DNA of 64,000 nucleotides from 2-02-FULL-55-14 sp964534125. Lineage in GTDB: Bacteria; Bacteroidota; Ignavibacteria; UBA10030. A program made the position numbers and the translations under genes. Location: positions 248,001 through 312,000 of the forward strand of contig CAZHOJ010000002.1 of NCBI GenBank assembly GCA_964534125.1, in the 5' to 3' direction. A model generated the notes under the pieces. The model had not been told where the DNA came from. It worked only from the letters and a program-made list of their open reading frames with translations, and ran no database searches. Below, piece by piece: positions 8,541-16,891 of this stretch (positions are counted from its first letter, which is position 1; every line of letters begins with the position of its first letter).

Positions 8541-10333
8541 AACGCACATTTTTCTCGCTTCTATGCATGATTGCCGTACCGGCCCTGCTGGCGCAGGAGA
8601 CACCCCGTCCATCCGCCGAACGAGCACTCCATCACATTCGTGTCCTTGCGCATGATTCTCTTGGGGGCCGCGCAGCAGGTACCATCTTTGCTGATCGGGC
8701 TGCTGATTACATCGAGCAACAGTTCCGGGTCATCGGGCTTCAACCCGTCGGCGATCCTCCCTCCTACCGTCAGCGGATGTCGTTCGTCTCAGGCGTCACG
8801 GCTGGGCCTGGCAACTCCGCCTCGTTCTCCGGGCCCGGGTTCAGCAGTCCGCTCGTTCACGACGAGGATTTCCGCGCCATGACGATGTCGGCGTCAGGCT
8901 CGTTCTCCGGGGGTGTGGTGTTCGCCGGGTACGGGATCGTGTCCCCTGATGCTTCGTACGACGACTATGAGGGGATCGATGCGACAGGGAAGGCAGTCCT
9001 CCTCCTCGCCGGCTATCCGGACAGCGACAATCCGCACAGTCTGTTCGCCGAGCATGCCTCTGCATATCTGAAGGTCCAAAAGGCGAAGGAACACGGCGCA
9101 CAGGCAGTGATCTTCGTGCGGACCGAAGCTGACGCTCCGGAGGATTCGCTGTTCGCTTTGACGGTACAACGCGATCAGCCACGCTCCACCCTTGTTGTGA
9201 TCCATCTGAAGCGTGCCTGGGCTGACAGGCTTCTCTCAGAAAGCCGCACGACGATCGGAACGCTCGCGGACGACATTGCCTCATCGAAGAAGCCGGCATC
9301 CCTCGTGCTGAGCAATGTCTCTGCGACGATCACTGCCGATGTTGTCGAAGTCCATGCAGAATCCGACAATGTCGTAGGCTATCTGCCCGGCGCTGATCCC
9401 TCGCTGACCGGCGAGTATCTCATCATTGGAGCCCATTATGACCATCTTGGCATGGGCGGCCGCGGATCCGGCTCGCTGTCTCCGGATGCGCAGGACATCC
9501 ACAACGGCGCTGATGACAACGCCTCCGGGGCAGGTGCACTCATCGAGCTTGCTCAGACATTCGCCACGTCCGCATCATCGCTGAAGCGCGGCATTCTTTT
9601 TCTTGCGTTCACCGCTGAAGAACTGGGGCTGATCGGCTCATCCCACTATGTCGCGCACCCTGTCCTTCCCATCGACGGAGCTGTGGCCATGCTGAATATG
9701 GACATGGTCGGCCGCATGAAGAACCGGCGGTTGATCGTGTTCGGCATGGGCACCGCAGAAGGTTTTCCCGATCTCGTCCAGTCCCGGAACGCGGACAGCC
9801 TGACGCTCGTCCTCAATTCTGATGGTTTTGGCCCGAGCGATCACTCGTCGTTCTATGCGAAGAAGATGCCTGTCATGCACTTCTTCACAGACCTTCATAC
9901 ACAATACCACAGGCCGACCGACGATGTGGAGTACATCATAGCGGACACGGTGCAGCCGGTGCTGGACATGGTACAAAGGGTCGCGCTGGCGCTTATCGAT
10001 GCAGAATCCCGGCCTGTCTACGCCGTCGCGCAGCAGGAGCGCCCGAAGGGACAGATGCGCGGATTCCGTGTGTGGGTGGGAACGATCCCCGACTATGCTG
10101 CACAGACAGATGGCATGCGGATATCGGGTGTCAGTCCGGGCAGTCCGGCCGAGAAAGCCGGGCTTCAGGAGGGCGATGTCCTGATCAAGTTCGGTCCGGT
10201 CGAGATCAAGAACATCTACGACTATACCTACGCTCTGGGGCAGTTCAAGCCAGGTGACGAAGTGGAAGTGACCGTCAGGCGGGGGGAAACGACCGAGACG
10301 GTACATCTGACGCTAGCCAGCCGGAACCGATAG
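8537..10333 (+). CDS. Exported M28 family metallopeptidase with PDZ domain
   Basis: A 598-residue probable aminopeptidase. It has a Sec signal peptide (residues 1-19), a PA-like insert (about 110-250), a zinc-dependent M28 catalytic domain and a C-terminal PDZ domain (about 520-597). The di-zinc site is visible: HYDHLG (near 301), NGADDNASG (near 324), TAEELG (near 360), the MDMVGR strand (near 388) and the late His in TQYHRPTDD (near 458). PDZ features are SPAEKAGLQEGD and the GDEV strand. Such proteins degrade peptides in the periplasm or at the surface. It overlaps the SDR gene by ATGA; only 21 bases separate it from the convergent gene, with no clear terminator. Confidence 0.92.
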   Translation: MKRTFFSLLCMIAVPALLAQETPRPSAERALHHIRVLAHDSLGGRAAGTIFADRAADYIEQQFRVIGLQPVGDPPSYRQRMSFVSGVTAGPGNSASFSGPGFSSPLVHDEDFRAMTMSASGSFSGGVVFAGYGIVSPDASYDDYEGIDATGKAVLLLAGYPDSDNPHSLFAEHASAYLKVQKAKEHGAQAVIFVRTEADAPEDSLFALTVQRDQPRSTLVVIHLKRAWADRLLSESRTTIGTLADDIASSKKPASLVLSNVSATITADVVEVHAESDNVVGYLPGADPSLTGEYLIIGAHYDHLGMGGRGSGSLSPDAQDIHNGADDNASGAGALIELAQTFATSASSLKRGILFLAFTAEELGLIGSSHYVAHPVLPIDGAVAMLNMDMVGRMKNRRLIVFGMGTAEGFPDLVQSRNADSLTLVLNSDGFGPSDHSSFYAKKMPVMHFFTDLHTQYHRPTDDVEYIIADTVQPVLDMVQRVALALIDAESRPVYAVAQQERPKGQMRGFRVWVGTIPDYAAQTDGMRISGVSPGSPAEKAGLQEGDVLIKFGPVEIKNIYDYTYALGQFKPGDEVEVTVRRGETTETVHLTLASRNR

Positions 10334-10354
10334 GCTCCGGCTCCCGGCAGCCGA

Positions 10355-10651
10355 TCAGAGCTCTATGAGCGTTGAATAGGCGGTGGTCCCGTCCTCGACG
10401 AGCTCGGACAGCTGGTTGACGAGGTCCTCTCCCTTTTCGGTGAGGTCGTCCTCAAGGTTGTCGAATTCTTCCTTGCTCGCGCAGACGAATTGTTCGACAA
10501 AACTGTTCGGCCTTCCCTTGACCTCGTAGATCCTGTAGTCCTTCCCGAGCTCTGCCGAGAAATGCTGCTTCAGCTGGCCGCTCAATGACAGGAAAGCCTC
10601 TCGTTTACCGGATTTGACGGTGTATGAGATGTTCAGAATGTATGATGCCAT
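10355..10651 (-). CDS. Conserved hypothetical small protein, possible ferredoxin-like (ABM/NIPSNAP) fold
   Basis: A 98-residue soluble protein. AAGGTATC precedes its ATG, which supports the start. The pattern of strand (YILNISYTV), helix (about 15-30), strand (YRIYEVKG), strand (FVEQFVCA) and a strongly acidic helix (EEFDNLEDDLTEKGEDL) resembles dimeric alpha/beta-barrel proteins of the antibiotic biosynthesis monooxygenase or NIPSNAP type. No catalytic residue can be assigned. It follows a Yip1-like membrane gene on the same strand with a 31-base gap. Function unknown. Confidence 0.65.
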   Translation of the reverse strand: MASYILNISYTVKSGKREAFLSLSGQLKQHFSAELGKDYRIYEVKGRPNSFVEQFVCASKEEFDNLEDDLTEKGEDLVNQLSELVEDGTTAYSTLIEL

Positions 10652-10682
10652 GATACCTTATCGTGGTAAGTGACAGTACTTT

Positions 10683-11435
10683 CTAGTAGACGTAGTACAC
10701 TTGTGCGGTCTGCAGGAACGTGACGGCGGCGGAGAACGCCAGCGCCCACCCCCCCGCAAGGATCAGAACCATTCCTCCGGATGGCCCCAAGGCCTTCCCC
10801 TTCCCGAGCCTCATCGAGATGCGGACACCCTGGACGAGGAGCACAAATGTCCAGCCGGCCGCACCCCATTGCAGGATGTTGAGTGCCCAATAGGAGACGA
10901 GGTTTATAGTCTCGGGGTGAGGATTCAGCGTGAACTGATACTCTCCAAAGGTCAGCCATTGTATCGGCAGTGTGATGATCGCCATGATGATCGTCGGGAC
11001 AAGAGCATACGACGCTGCCCCGAGCGCATTCCGGTACGACCCATCTCCCCCGAGCAGCTTCGAGAGCATCGCGATGATCCCGGCACCGAACGGTGCCATC
11101 AGCGATCCCAGGACCATACCAAGGACCAGCCCCAGCGGGAGCATGACCAGCAGCGAGGGAAAGAAACGTCCCATTGCGAACGCGTGGAGGCTGACCATGG
11201 TCGGGAGAATCCCCCCGAGGGCGAACAGGAAGACGGCGTAATTCTTGTGCTCGGCACGCGCGATGACATGGAACGTCCTGACCGGATGTTCGATGATCCC
11301 CCACGCAGTGCTGAAGAGGTCCAGTGTCGGGACACGATTCTGGATGAAGCTGCCGCACGAAACGCACACACTGGCATGGCGAGAGTTCTCGGCCGAGCAG
11401 ACCGGGCAACGGGGATGTTCAGCGGACGCATGCAT
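10683..11435 (-). CDS. Yip1-type membrane protein with N-terminal zinc ribbon
   Basis: A 250-residue protein. The N-terminus carries a zinc-ribbon pair, CPVC (Cys10, Cys13) and CVSC (Cys24, Cys27). A short linker leads to about five hydrophobic segments between residues 65 and 245, with the amphipathic 'TAWGIIEHPVRTFHVIA' region that is typical just before the first membrane segment of Yip1/YIF1-like bacterial proteins. Bacterial Yip1 proteins have no established role; a membrane-shaping or trafficking function is only suggested by the eukaryotic namesakes. The ATG at 11435 follows CTTGAGAC, a weak ribosome-binding site. Confidence 0.72.
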   Translation of the reverse strand: MHASAEHPRCPVCSAENSRHASVCVSCGSFIQNRVPTLDLFSTAWGIIEHPVRTFHVIARAEHKNYAVFLFALGGILPTMVSLHAFAMGRFFPSLLVMLPLGLVLGMVLGSLMAPFGAGIIAMLSKLLGGDGSYRNALGAASYALVPTIIMAIITLPIQWLTFGEYQFTLNPHPETINLVSYWALNILQWGAAGWTFVLLVQGVRISMRLGKGKALGPSGGMVLILAGGWALAFSAAVTFLQTAQVYYVY

Positions 11436-11492
11436 GTCTCAAGGTAGCGAGAAAAGCTCCCCAAGACAATCGAAATCTCCCCCAGGATCGGG

Positions 11493-12863
11493 TCAGAGCG
11501 GTTCGAAGTGTGCGGTGAAGTGCCGAAGTACAGGCGCCTCTTCGATGATCGACATGCCCCGAAGGCTTTCCCGCCTTCTAAAGACCTCGATGATCACCTC
11601 TGTCACATAGTCGATGTGGCTTTGTGTGTAGACACGTCGCGGGATGGCCAACCGCACGAGCTCCATCGGCGGGGACTGCAATGAGCCATCGGGACGGTAC
11701 TTCCCGAACATCACGCTCCCGATCTCAACACTGCGTATTCCCCCTTCCCGGAAAAGTTCGCACAGAATTGACTGGCCGGGATATTCATGCGGCGGGATGC
11801 GGGGAACGAACCGCCTGGCGTCAATATAGATCGCATGGCCGCCGGGCGGCTCCACGATAGGGACCCCCACGCTGACGAGCTTCTCGCCCAGATATTCGAC
11901 CGAGCGGATCCTGTAGCGCAGGTAGTCTTCCTCGACAACCTCTTCGAGTCCCTGCGCGATCGCTTCCAGGTCCCTTCCCGAGAGGCCTCCATAGGTGGGG
12001 AATCCCTCCGTGACAATGAGGAGGTTCCGTGCCTGTTGTGCCAGCTCTCCGTCGTTCAGGGCCAGGAAACCACCCATATTGACAAGCGCATCTTTCTTTG
12101 CACTCATCGTACAGCCGTCGGCGAGCGAGAACATCTCCCTTGCGATCTCGAGCACCGACCGGCCCTGGTATCCCTTCTCGCGCATCTTGATGAAGTAGGC
12201 GTTCTCCGCGAAGCGGCACGCGTCCAGGATGAGTGGGATGCCATACCCGGACAACAGCTCCTTCGCCGCCCTGATGTTCGCCATGGAGACCGGCTGGCCA
12301 CCGCCGCTGTTGTTCGTAACGGTGATGATGCACAGCGGGATCGCCTCTGCCCCCCTCTCTTCGATGAATGCCTTCAGCGCTCCGAGGTCGATATCTCCCT
12401 TGAACGGAGCCCGTTCCTGCGGGTGCTTGCCGATATCGCAGAGCAGGTCCACTGCTTCTGCGCCCGAGTATTCAACGTTGGCACGGGTCGTATCAAAATG
12501 CGTGTTCGCCGGTACGAACTTTCCTTTTCCCCCTTTGAGAGCGAAGAGGATCTTCTCGGCGGCACGTCCCTGATGGACAGGAATGATATGCGAAAAACCG
12601 GTCAACGACCGGACGGCCTTCTCGAACCGATAGTAGCTCTTTGAACCTGCATATGACTCGTCGCCGTCCATGATGCCTGCCCACTGACGAGCACTCATGG
12701 CAGACGTGCCGCTATCTGTCAGCAGATCGATCATGACATCGTCTGCACGGATGAGGAACGGATTATACCACGCTTCACGGAGGATCTCCTCCCGCTCTGA
12801 TCTCGACGTGAAACGTATCGGTTCGACAGACTTGATGCGAAACGGCTCGATGATGGTCTTCAT
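11493..12863 (-). CDS. tnaA: Tryptophanase (tryptophan indole-lyase)
   Basis: PLP enzyme that cleaves L-tryptophan to indole, pyruvate and ammonia. The 456-residue product has the DLLTDSGT block, the PTHQGR-like motif (PVHQGR, 95-100) and SAKKD with the PLP lysine at Lys257. Family specificity residues decide between tryptophanase and tyrosine phenol-lyase (TPL). Positions that are Thr124, Arg381 and Phe448 in Citrobacter TPL are Asp124, Ile381 and His448 here, as in E. coli TnaA (Asp137, Ile, His463). Its length and numbering match TPL, so the backbone is TPL-like but the chemistry should be tryptophanase. No TnaC leader or TnaB permease is visible. It overlaps the upstream redoxin gene by ATGA. 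Confidence 0.9.
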   Translation of the reverse strand: MKTIIEPFRIKSVEPIRFTSRSEREEILREAWYNPFLIRADDVMIDLLTDSGTSAMSARQWAGIMDGDESYAGSKSYYRFEKAVRSLTGFSHIIPVHQGRAAEKILFALKGGKGKFVPANTHFDTTRANVEYSGAEAVDLLCDIGKHPQERAPFKGDIDLGALKAFIEERGAEAIPLCIITVTNNSGGGQPVSMANIRAAKELLSGYGIPLILDACRFAENAYFIKMREKGYQGRSVLEIAREMFSLADGCTMSAKKDALVNMGGFLALNDGELAQQARNLLIVTEGFPTYGGLSGRDLEAIAQGLEEVVEEDYLRYRIRSVEYLGEKLVSVGVPIVEPPGGHAIYIDARRFVPRIPPHEYPGQSILCELFREGGIRSVEIGSVMFGKYRPDGSLQSPPMELVRLAIPRRVYTQSHIDYVTEVIIEVFRRRESLRGMSIIEEAPVLRHFTAHFEPL

Positions 12864-13357
12864 AGGTCCATAGCCTTTCGATTGTAGGCCGCGATCCTCT
12901 CCTCATCGTCGAGTTGCGTCAGGATCCGACGGACGTGCGTCCAGTGGCGCTCGATGAGCAGCTCGTGGTGGGCGATGCCGCGGATGGTCCCCGTCTTGTC
13001 GATGACGTAGGTGACACGCCGGATGCCGACACTGTGCAGCCAGAGGACCCGATAGTTCCTGCACACTGCAAGGTCTTCGTCCGCGCCGAGGAGCACCGGA
13101 ACGCCGAGCCCTTCCGCGAGGGTGATGAGATCTTTGCGGGGCGCGTTGCTGATGCCCACACTGAGGGCATTGAACTGCCGGAGCTCGGACAGATGATGGG
13201 CGAAGGCGTCAACCTCCTTCTTCCCCCTCCAGACATTATGACTCGGGAAGAAGAAGAGAACGATGTTCGTCTGGTGCCGGTGATCGCTCAGGCGGAACCG
13301 GAGTCCTGTGTGCGTTCGGATCTCGAATTCCGGTGCCTGCATCCCTATCCGGAGCAT
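12860..13357 (-). CDS. Redoxin (AhpC/TSA fold) lacking the peroxidatic cysteine
   Basis: A 165-residue thioredoxin-fold protein with the peroxiredoxin framework: APEFEIRTHTG near the N-terminus, the FFFPSHN strand-turn (35-41) and YVIDKTGTIRG before the last helices. Where Bcp-type enzymes carry the peroxidatic cysteine (seven residues after the conserved Pro) this protein has Gly45, and its only cysteine is Cys99 in LAVCRNY. It therefore cannot act by the usual peroxiredoxin mechanism. GGAG precedes the ATG at 13357. Its stop overlaps the tnaA start by four bases, so it is translated with tryptophanase; the functional link is unknown. Confidence 0.8.
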   Translation of the reverse strand: MLRIGMQAPEFEIRTHTGLRFRLSDHRHQTNIVLFFFPSHNVWRGKKEVDAFAHHLSELRQFNALSVGISNAPRKDLITLAEGLGVPVLLGADEDLAVCRNYRVLWLHSVGIRRVTYVIDKTGTIRGIAHHELLIERHWTHVRRILTQLDDEERIAAYNRKAMDL

Positions 13358-13400
13358 GCTCTACTCCATCGGTGGGGGGACCAGGGGGCGGCGCCCGCTG

Positions 13401-13949
13401 TCATTCAGCGTTGTACCGTATGACAGACGACAAGCGGTGCGGAGCAAGTTTTGCAGCCCCATTGAGAAAGGTAAGCTCGATAAGGAAGGAGAGCCCGACG
13501 ATCACACCCCCGAGCCCCGTCACCAGGTCGATAGCGGCCTTCATCGTACCGCCGGTCGCGAGCAGGTCATCATGAAGCAGGACACGCATACCCGGCCGGA
13601 CAGCGTCCGTGTGCATCTCGATCGTATCGCTCCCGTACTCAAGGTCGTACGTCACCCCGCGAGTCTCCGACGGAAGCTTCCCCTTCTTTCTGATCGGCAC
13701 AAAGCCGGCACCAAGCCTCTCGGCCAGAAGGGCCCCGAAAATGAATCCCCGCGATTCAACGCCAACCACAACATCGACCTTCTCATTGCGATATGGTTGG
13801 GCCAGGTGCACCGTTGCAGACCGCAGCGCAACAGGGTCCTTCAGCAGCGTCGTGACGTCCCGGAAAACGATACCCTCCTTCGGGAAGTCAGGGACGCTTC
13901 TGATCCTGTCGCGTAGCTCATCTGCTGTCAGCGCAGGCACATTCACCAT
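13401..13949 (-). CDS. apt: Adenine phosphoribosyltransferase
   Basis: Purine salvage enzyme: adenine + PRPP gives AMP. The 182-residue product has FPKEGIVFRDVT near residue 25, the ESRGF motif, and the PRPP loop VLLHDDLLATGGTM. Length matches the family. The ATG at 13949 follows a strong AAGGAGG at seven bases; an open frame continues upstream to 14384 but lies inside the enoyl-CoA hydratase gene. It overlaps the end of that gene by seven bases, so the two are co-transcribed although functionally unrelated. Confidence 0.95.
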   Translation of the reverse strand: MVNVPALTADELRDRIRSVPDFPKEGIVFRDVTTLLKDPVALRSATVHLAQPYRNEKVDVVVGVESRGFIFGALLAERLGAGFVPIRKKGKLPSETRGVTYDLEYGSDTIEMHTDAVRPGMRVLLHDDLLATGGTMKAAIDLVTGLGGVIVGLSFLIELTFLNGAAKLAPHRLSSVIRYNAE

Positions 13950-14725
13950 GTCTGGTCCTCCTTGTTCAGGAAAGCTTCGACGCCTTTTTTGCAGTCCTCG
14001 GTCATCCGGGTGAGGGCATTGAGGTTCGCAGCATACTCGAGGGCATCGGGTGTGGACATGCCATGAATGCGGCCAAGGAGTTCCTTGATGAGTCCCATCG
14101 AGGACCCGCTGTTCTTCTTCTCCAGCTCCTGTGCAAGCTTCTCCCCTTCCGCTGAGAGCGACATGGTCGGGACGACAGCTGTCACAAGTCCGATGGAGGC
14201 TGCCGTCGCTGCGTCGATGGTGTGACCACGCAGTGTCAGCTCCCGGGCCCGCGCCTCCCCGACTCGCCGCACGAGGAACGGCATGACAATGGCTGGGATG
14301 AATCCGATACGTACCTCCGGATAGCCGAAGATAGCTGACTCGCGAGAGGCGAGGACAAAATCGCACACGGAAATGAGGCCGCACCCGCCTGCAAGCGCCG
14401 GACCCTGAACGAGAGCGATGATAGGCTTTCGCATGGTATACATCTGCAGGAAGAGCTTCATCAGCTGCTGAGAGTCCTGCTGATTCTGGGTGAAATCGAA
14501 GCGGGAGACCTTCTGCAGGTAGCTGAGGTCGGCTCCCGCACAGAAGGCATCGCCTTCCGCCCGGAGCTGAACGACCTTCGTTGACGTTTCGCGGTTACAG
14601 GCCTGAAACGCGTCAGCCAGTTCGCCGATCATGACGTCGTCCAGAGCGTTCCGCTTCTCAGGACGGCTCAACGTGATCGTTGCGATGCGGTTCTTCTTCG
14701 AGAATTTTATGCGGGTGAAGTCCAT
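13943..14725 (-). CDS. Enoyl-CoA hydratase/isomerase family protein, LiuC/AtuE-like
   Basis: A 260-residue crotonase-fold protein. Oxyanion-hole segments FCAGADLSYL and GPALAGGCGL are present, as is YPEVRIGFIP with the conserved glutamate after helix H4. The second glutamate of classical short-chain enoyl-CoA hydratase (GGCEL) is replaced (GGCGL). That pattern, with the AVIS/AIVMPFLVRRVGEARAREL region, resembles 3-methylglutaconyl-CoA and isohexenylglutaconyl-CoA hydratases (LiuC, AtuE) rather than beta-oxidation crotonase. Start taken at ATG 14725, where homology begins; the ribosome-binding site is weak. Substrate assignment is inference. apt follows with a seven-base overlap. Confidence 0.85.
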   Translation of the reverse strand: MDFTRIKFSKKNRIATITLSRPEKRNALDDVMIGELADAFQACNRETSTKVVQLRAEGDAFCAGADLSYLQKVSRFDFTQNQQDSQQLMKLFLQMYTMRKPIIALVQGPALAGGCGLISVCDFVLASRESAIFGYPEVRIGFIPAIVMPFLVRRVGEARARELTLRGHTIDAATAASIGLVTAVVPTMSLSAEGEKLAQELEKKNSGSSMGLIKELLGRIHGMSTPDALEYAANLNALTRMTEDCKKGVEAFLNKEDQTW

Positions 14726-14787
14726 CGGCAGGTCGCGAAAACCTACCAAAAGGGTGTCTGAAAAGCAACCATACTGCCGTACAGACG

Positions 14788-14814
14788 AGGTCCCGGACAT
14801 GATGCCCGGGACCT
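14788..14814. terminator. Inverted repeat downstream of glnA, possible terminator
   Basis: A perfect nine-base stem, AGGTCCCGG (14788-14796) and CCGGGACCT (14806-14814), lies between the glnA stop and the hydratase start. There is no clear T-run on either strand next to it, so it may be a weak or Rho-assisted terminator or an RNA-processing hairpin rather than an intrinsic terminator. Confidence 0.4.
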
Positions 14815-14844
14815 TCATTGTTTGGGATGCCTGTGTGGAGGGTC

Positions 14845-16278
14845 TTACGCGTCGTAGTACATCATGAACTCGTACGGATGTGGCCGAAGGGCCACAGGCT
14901 TGACCTCCTTGTGCATCTTGTATTCTATCCAGGTATGGATGAGGTCCTCTGTGAAGACGTCGCCCCGCAGCAGGAACTCATGGTCCTTCTTCAGGTGCTG
15001 AAGCGCTTCTTCGAGAGACCCCGGTGTGCTCGGAACGTCCTTCAGCTGCTCGGGACTCATTTCATAAATGTCCTTGTCGAGGGGCTTGCCCGGGTCGATC
15101 TTGTTGATGATGCCATCCAGGCCCGCCATGAGCAGCGCTGAGAACGCGAGATACGGATTACACGTCGGGTCCGGGCACCGGAACTCGATGCGCTTTGCTT
15201 TTGGATTGGAAGAGTACATCGGAATGCGGACTGACGCTGACCGGTTCCGCTGAGAGTATGCGAGGTTGACGGGAGCCTCGTACCCGGGGACGAGCCGCTT
15301 GTAGGAATTCGTCGTCGGATTCGTGATGGCGCACAGGGCCGGGGCATGCTTCAGAATTCCTCCGATATAATACATCGCCATCTCGCTCAGACCGGCATAG
15401 CCGTTGCCCGCGAAAAGCGGCTTGCCGTTCTTCCACAGGCTCTGGTGGACATGCATGCCGGAACCGTTGTCACCGAACATCGGCTTGGGCATGAACGTGA
15501 CCGTCTTTCCATGCTTCCGCGCCACGTTCTTGACGACGTACTTGTATACCTGGAACACATCGGAAATCTTTACGAGGGTATCACGTTTGACATCTATCTC
15601 TGTCTGGCCTGCGGTCGCGACCTCATGGTGGTGCACTTCGACATTGATCCCCACCTGCTGAAGCGTCAGGGCCATAGCTGTCCGGAGATCCTGCAGGGAG
15701 TCCAGCGGAGGGACAGGGAAATAGCCCTCCTTGTGCCTCGGCCGGTGCCCGAGATTGTTGCCCGTGTCCAACCCGTTGTTCCAGACGCCTTCCTCTGAAT
15801 CGATGAAATAGAAGCCGCCGTTCGGCGTCTGATCAAAGCGCACATCGTCGAGAATGAAGAACTCCGGCTCAGGACCGAAATATGCCATATCGGCAATACC
15901 CGTTGATTTGAGGTATGATTCCGCCTTGTGTGCGATGAAACGGGAGTCGCGTGAGTAGGGCTCCTTGGTGATCGGGTCGGCGATCTCGCAGAGAATGCTC
16001 AGCGTCGGATGCGCCGTGAAGGGATCGATCATCGCCGTGGCAGCGTCGGGGTACAGCAGCATGTCGCTCTCATGGATGCGCTGAAAACCCCTGATGCTCG
16101 ACCCGTCGAAGCCGACGCCGTCCTCGAACGTGTCGGGTGAGAACTCAGCCGCAGTGATCGAAAAGTGCTGGATCTGCCCGATCATATCCGTGAACTTCAG
16201 ATCGACGATCTTGATGTCCCTGTCTTTGATCAGCTTGAACACTTTGTCGACGTCGGATACACCTTTCGACTTTGCCAT
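14845..16278 (-). CDS. glnA: Type I glutamine synthetase (GSI-beta)
   Basis: Makes glutamine from glutamate, ammonia and ATP as a dodecamer. The 477-residue product has the beta-Grasp N-terminal domain with GFDGSSIRGF, the metal-binding PEPEFF segment, NGSGMHVHQS, and the RIPMYSSNPKAKRIEFR region. NKIDPGKPLDKDIYEM contains Tyr405 at the position of the adenylylated Tyr397 of E. coli GlnA, so it is GSI-beta and could be controlled by adenylylation, although no GlnE gene is in the window. It lies 27 bases after an Lrp/AsnC regulator gene on the same strand and is probably co-transcribed with it. Confidence 0.96.
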   Translation of the reverse strand: MAKSKGVSDVDKVFKLIKDRDIKIVDLKFTDMIGQIQHFSITAAEFSPDTFEDGVGFDGSSIRGFQRIHESDMLLYPDAATAMIDPFTAHPTLSILCEIADPITKEPYSRDSRFIAHKAESYLKSTGIADMAYFGPEPEFFILDDVRFDQTPNGGFYFIDSEEGVWNNGLDTGNNLGHRPRHKEGYFPVPPLDSLQDLRTAMALTLQQVGINVEVHHHEVATAGQTEIDVKRDTLVKISDVFQVYKYVVKNVARKHGKTVTFMPKPMFGDNGSGMHVHQSLWKNGKPLFAGNGYAGLSEMAMYYIGGILKHAPALCAITNPTTNSYKRLVPGYEAPVNLAYSQRNRSASVRIPMYSSNPKAKRIEFRCPDPTCNPYLAFSALLMAGLDGIINKIDPGKPLDKDIYEMSPEQLKDVPSTPGSLEEALQHLKKDHEFLLRGDVFTEDLIHTWIEYKMHKEVKPVALRPHPYEFMMYYDA

Positions 16279-16305
16279 GCAGACTCCTTGTGGAAAATGT
16301 GGGTG

Positions 16306-16767
16306 TTAAACGGGTGATGGGATCTTGATGCGAAATGTTTCTTTCTGGGTTGACAGGACCATCGTGGTCGTGGTCTTGACCACTCCCTGCCACGACTGTA
16401 TCTTTGCGAGGAGCTTCTCAAGGCTCTCTGTGTTGTTCGTCCGGACCTTGAGAAAGTGGGTGCCCTCTCCCGTCACAGCGTGACATTCGAGAATATCATC
16501 CAGATGGGATGTATGGTCGACGAATGAACTGAAATGCCTTGAAGAATCAACTGTCACCAGGACCAGGGCAGTGATATCCTTGCCGAGGAGCTTGTGGTTC
16601 ACCTTCCCATATACACCTTCGAGGTAACCGTTCTCCTCCAGCTTGCGGAAGCGCTCGCTCGTCGCAGGCAGCGACAACCCGATCTTCTCCGCGATCTCGT
16701 TCCGCTTGATGCGGCCCTGGCGCTGGAGAAGGTCGAGGATCTTCACATCAGTGGCATCGAAGTGCAT
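16306..16767 (-). CDS. Lrp/AsnC family transcriptional regulator
   Basis: A 153-residue feast/famine regulator with an N-terminal winged helix (IKRNEIAEKIGLSLPATSERFRKLEENG, residues about 19-48) and a C-terminal RAM/ligand-binding domain (about 60-150), where amino acids usually bind. I start it at ATG 16767 (MHFDATDV), the usual Lrp opening; the in-frame start at 16800 has no better support. It directly precedes glnA with a 27-base gap, which suggests control of nitrogen assimilation and self-regulation. The AT-rich dyad at 16801-16815 in its leader is a possible operator. Confidence 0.88.
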   Translation of the reverse strand: MHFDATDVKILDLLQRQGRIKRNEIAEKIGLSLPATSERFRKLEENGYLEGVYGKVNHKLLGKDITALVLVTVDSSRHFSSFVDHTSHLDDILECHAVTGEGTHFLKVRTNNTESLEKLLAKIQSWQGVVKTTTTMVLSTQKETFRIKIPSPV

Positions 16768-16800
16768 ATTCTTTACTTTATACGGTATTGTGATGAACAA

Positions 16801-16815
16801 CCTAAATAATATAGG
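16801..16815. promoter_or_regulatory. AT-rich dyad upstream of the lrp-like gene
   Basis: CCTA (16801-16804) and TAGG (16812-16815) flank an AT-only seven-base core about 35 bases upstream of the lrp start. Fifteen-base AT-centred dyads are typical of Lrp-family operators, and these regulators often repress themselves. This is only a candidate; one dyad of this size can arise by chance. Confidence 0.3.
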
Positions 16816-16837
16816 TATTCAACTGTCTGAAGTCAAT

Positions 16838-16872
16838 AAAAAAAGGCCGGGATCGTATCGATCTCCGGCCTT
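16838..16872 (-). terminator. Intrinsic terminator of the PASTA-rpe-nagA unit
   Basis: Read on the minus strand, AAGGCCGG and CCGGCCTT form an eight-base stem, extended past a bulge by GATC/GATC, and the 3' arm runs into seven T residues (16844 down to 16838). It starts 20 bases after the nagA stop. The stem plus U-run make this a strong Rho-independent terminator. Confidence 0.85.
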
Positions 16873-16891
16873 CGGGGAATCACGGACGACG

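Noticed and set aside
11493..12863. Tyrosine phenol-lyase as the identity of the PLP lyase
   Set aside because: Overall numbering matches TPL, but Asp124, Ile381 and His448 are the tryptophanase residues.
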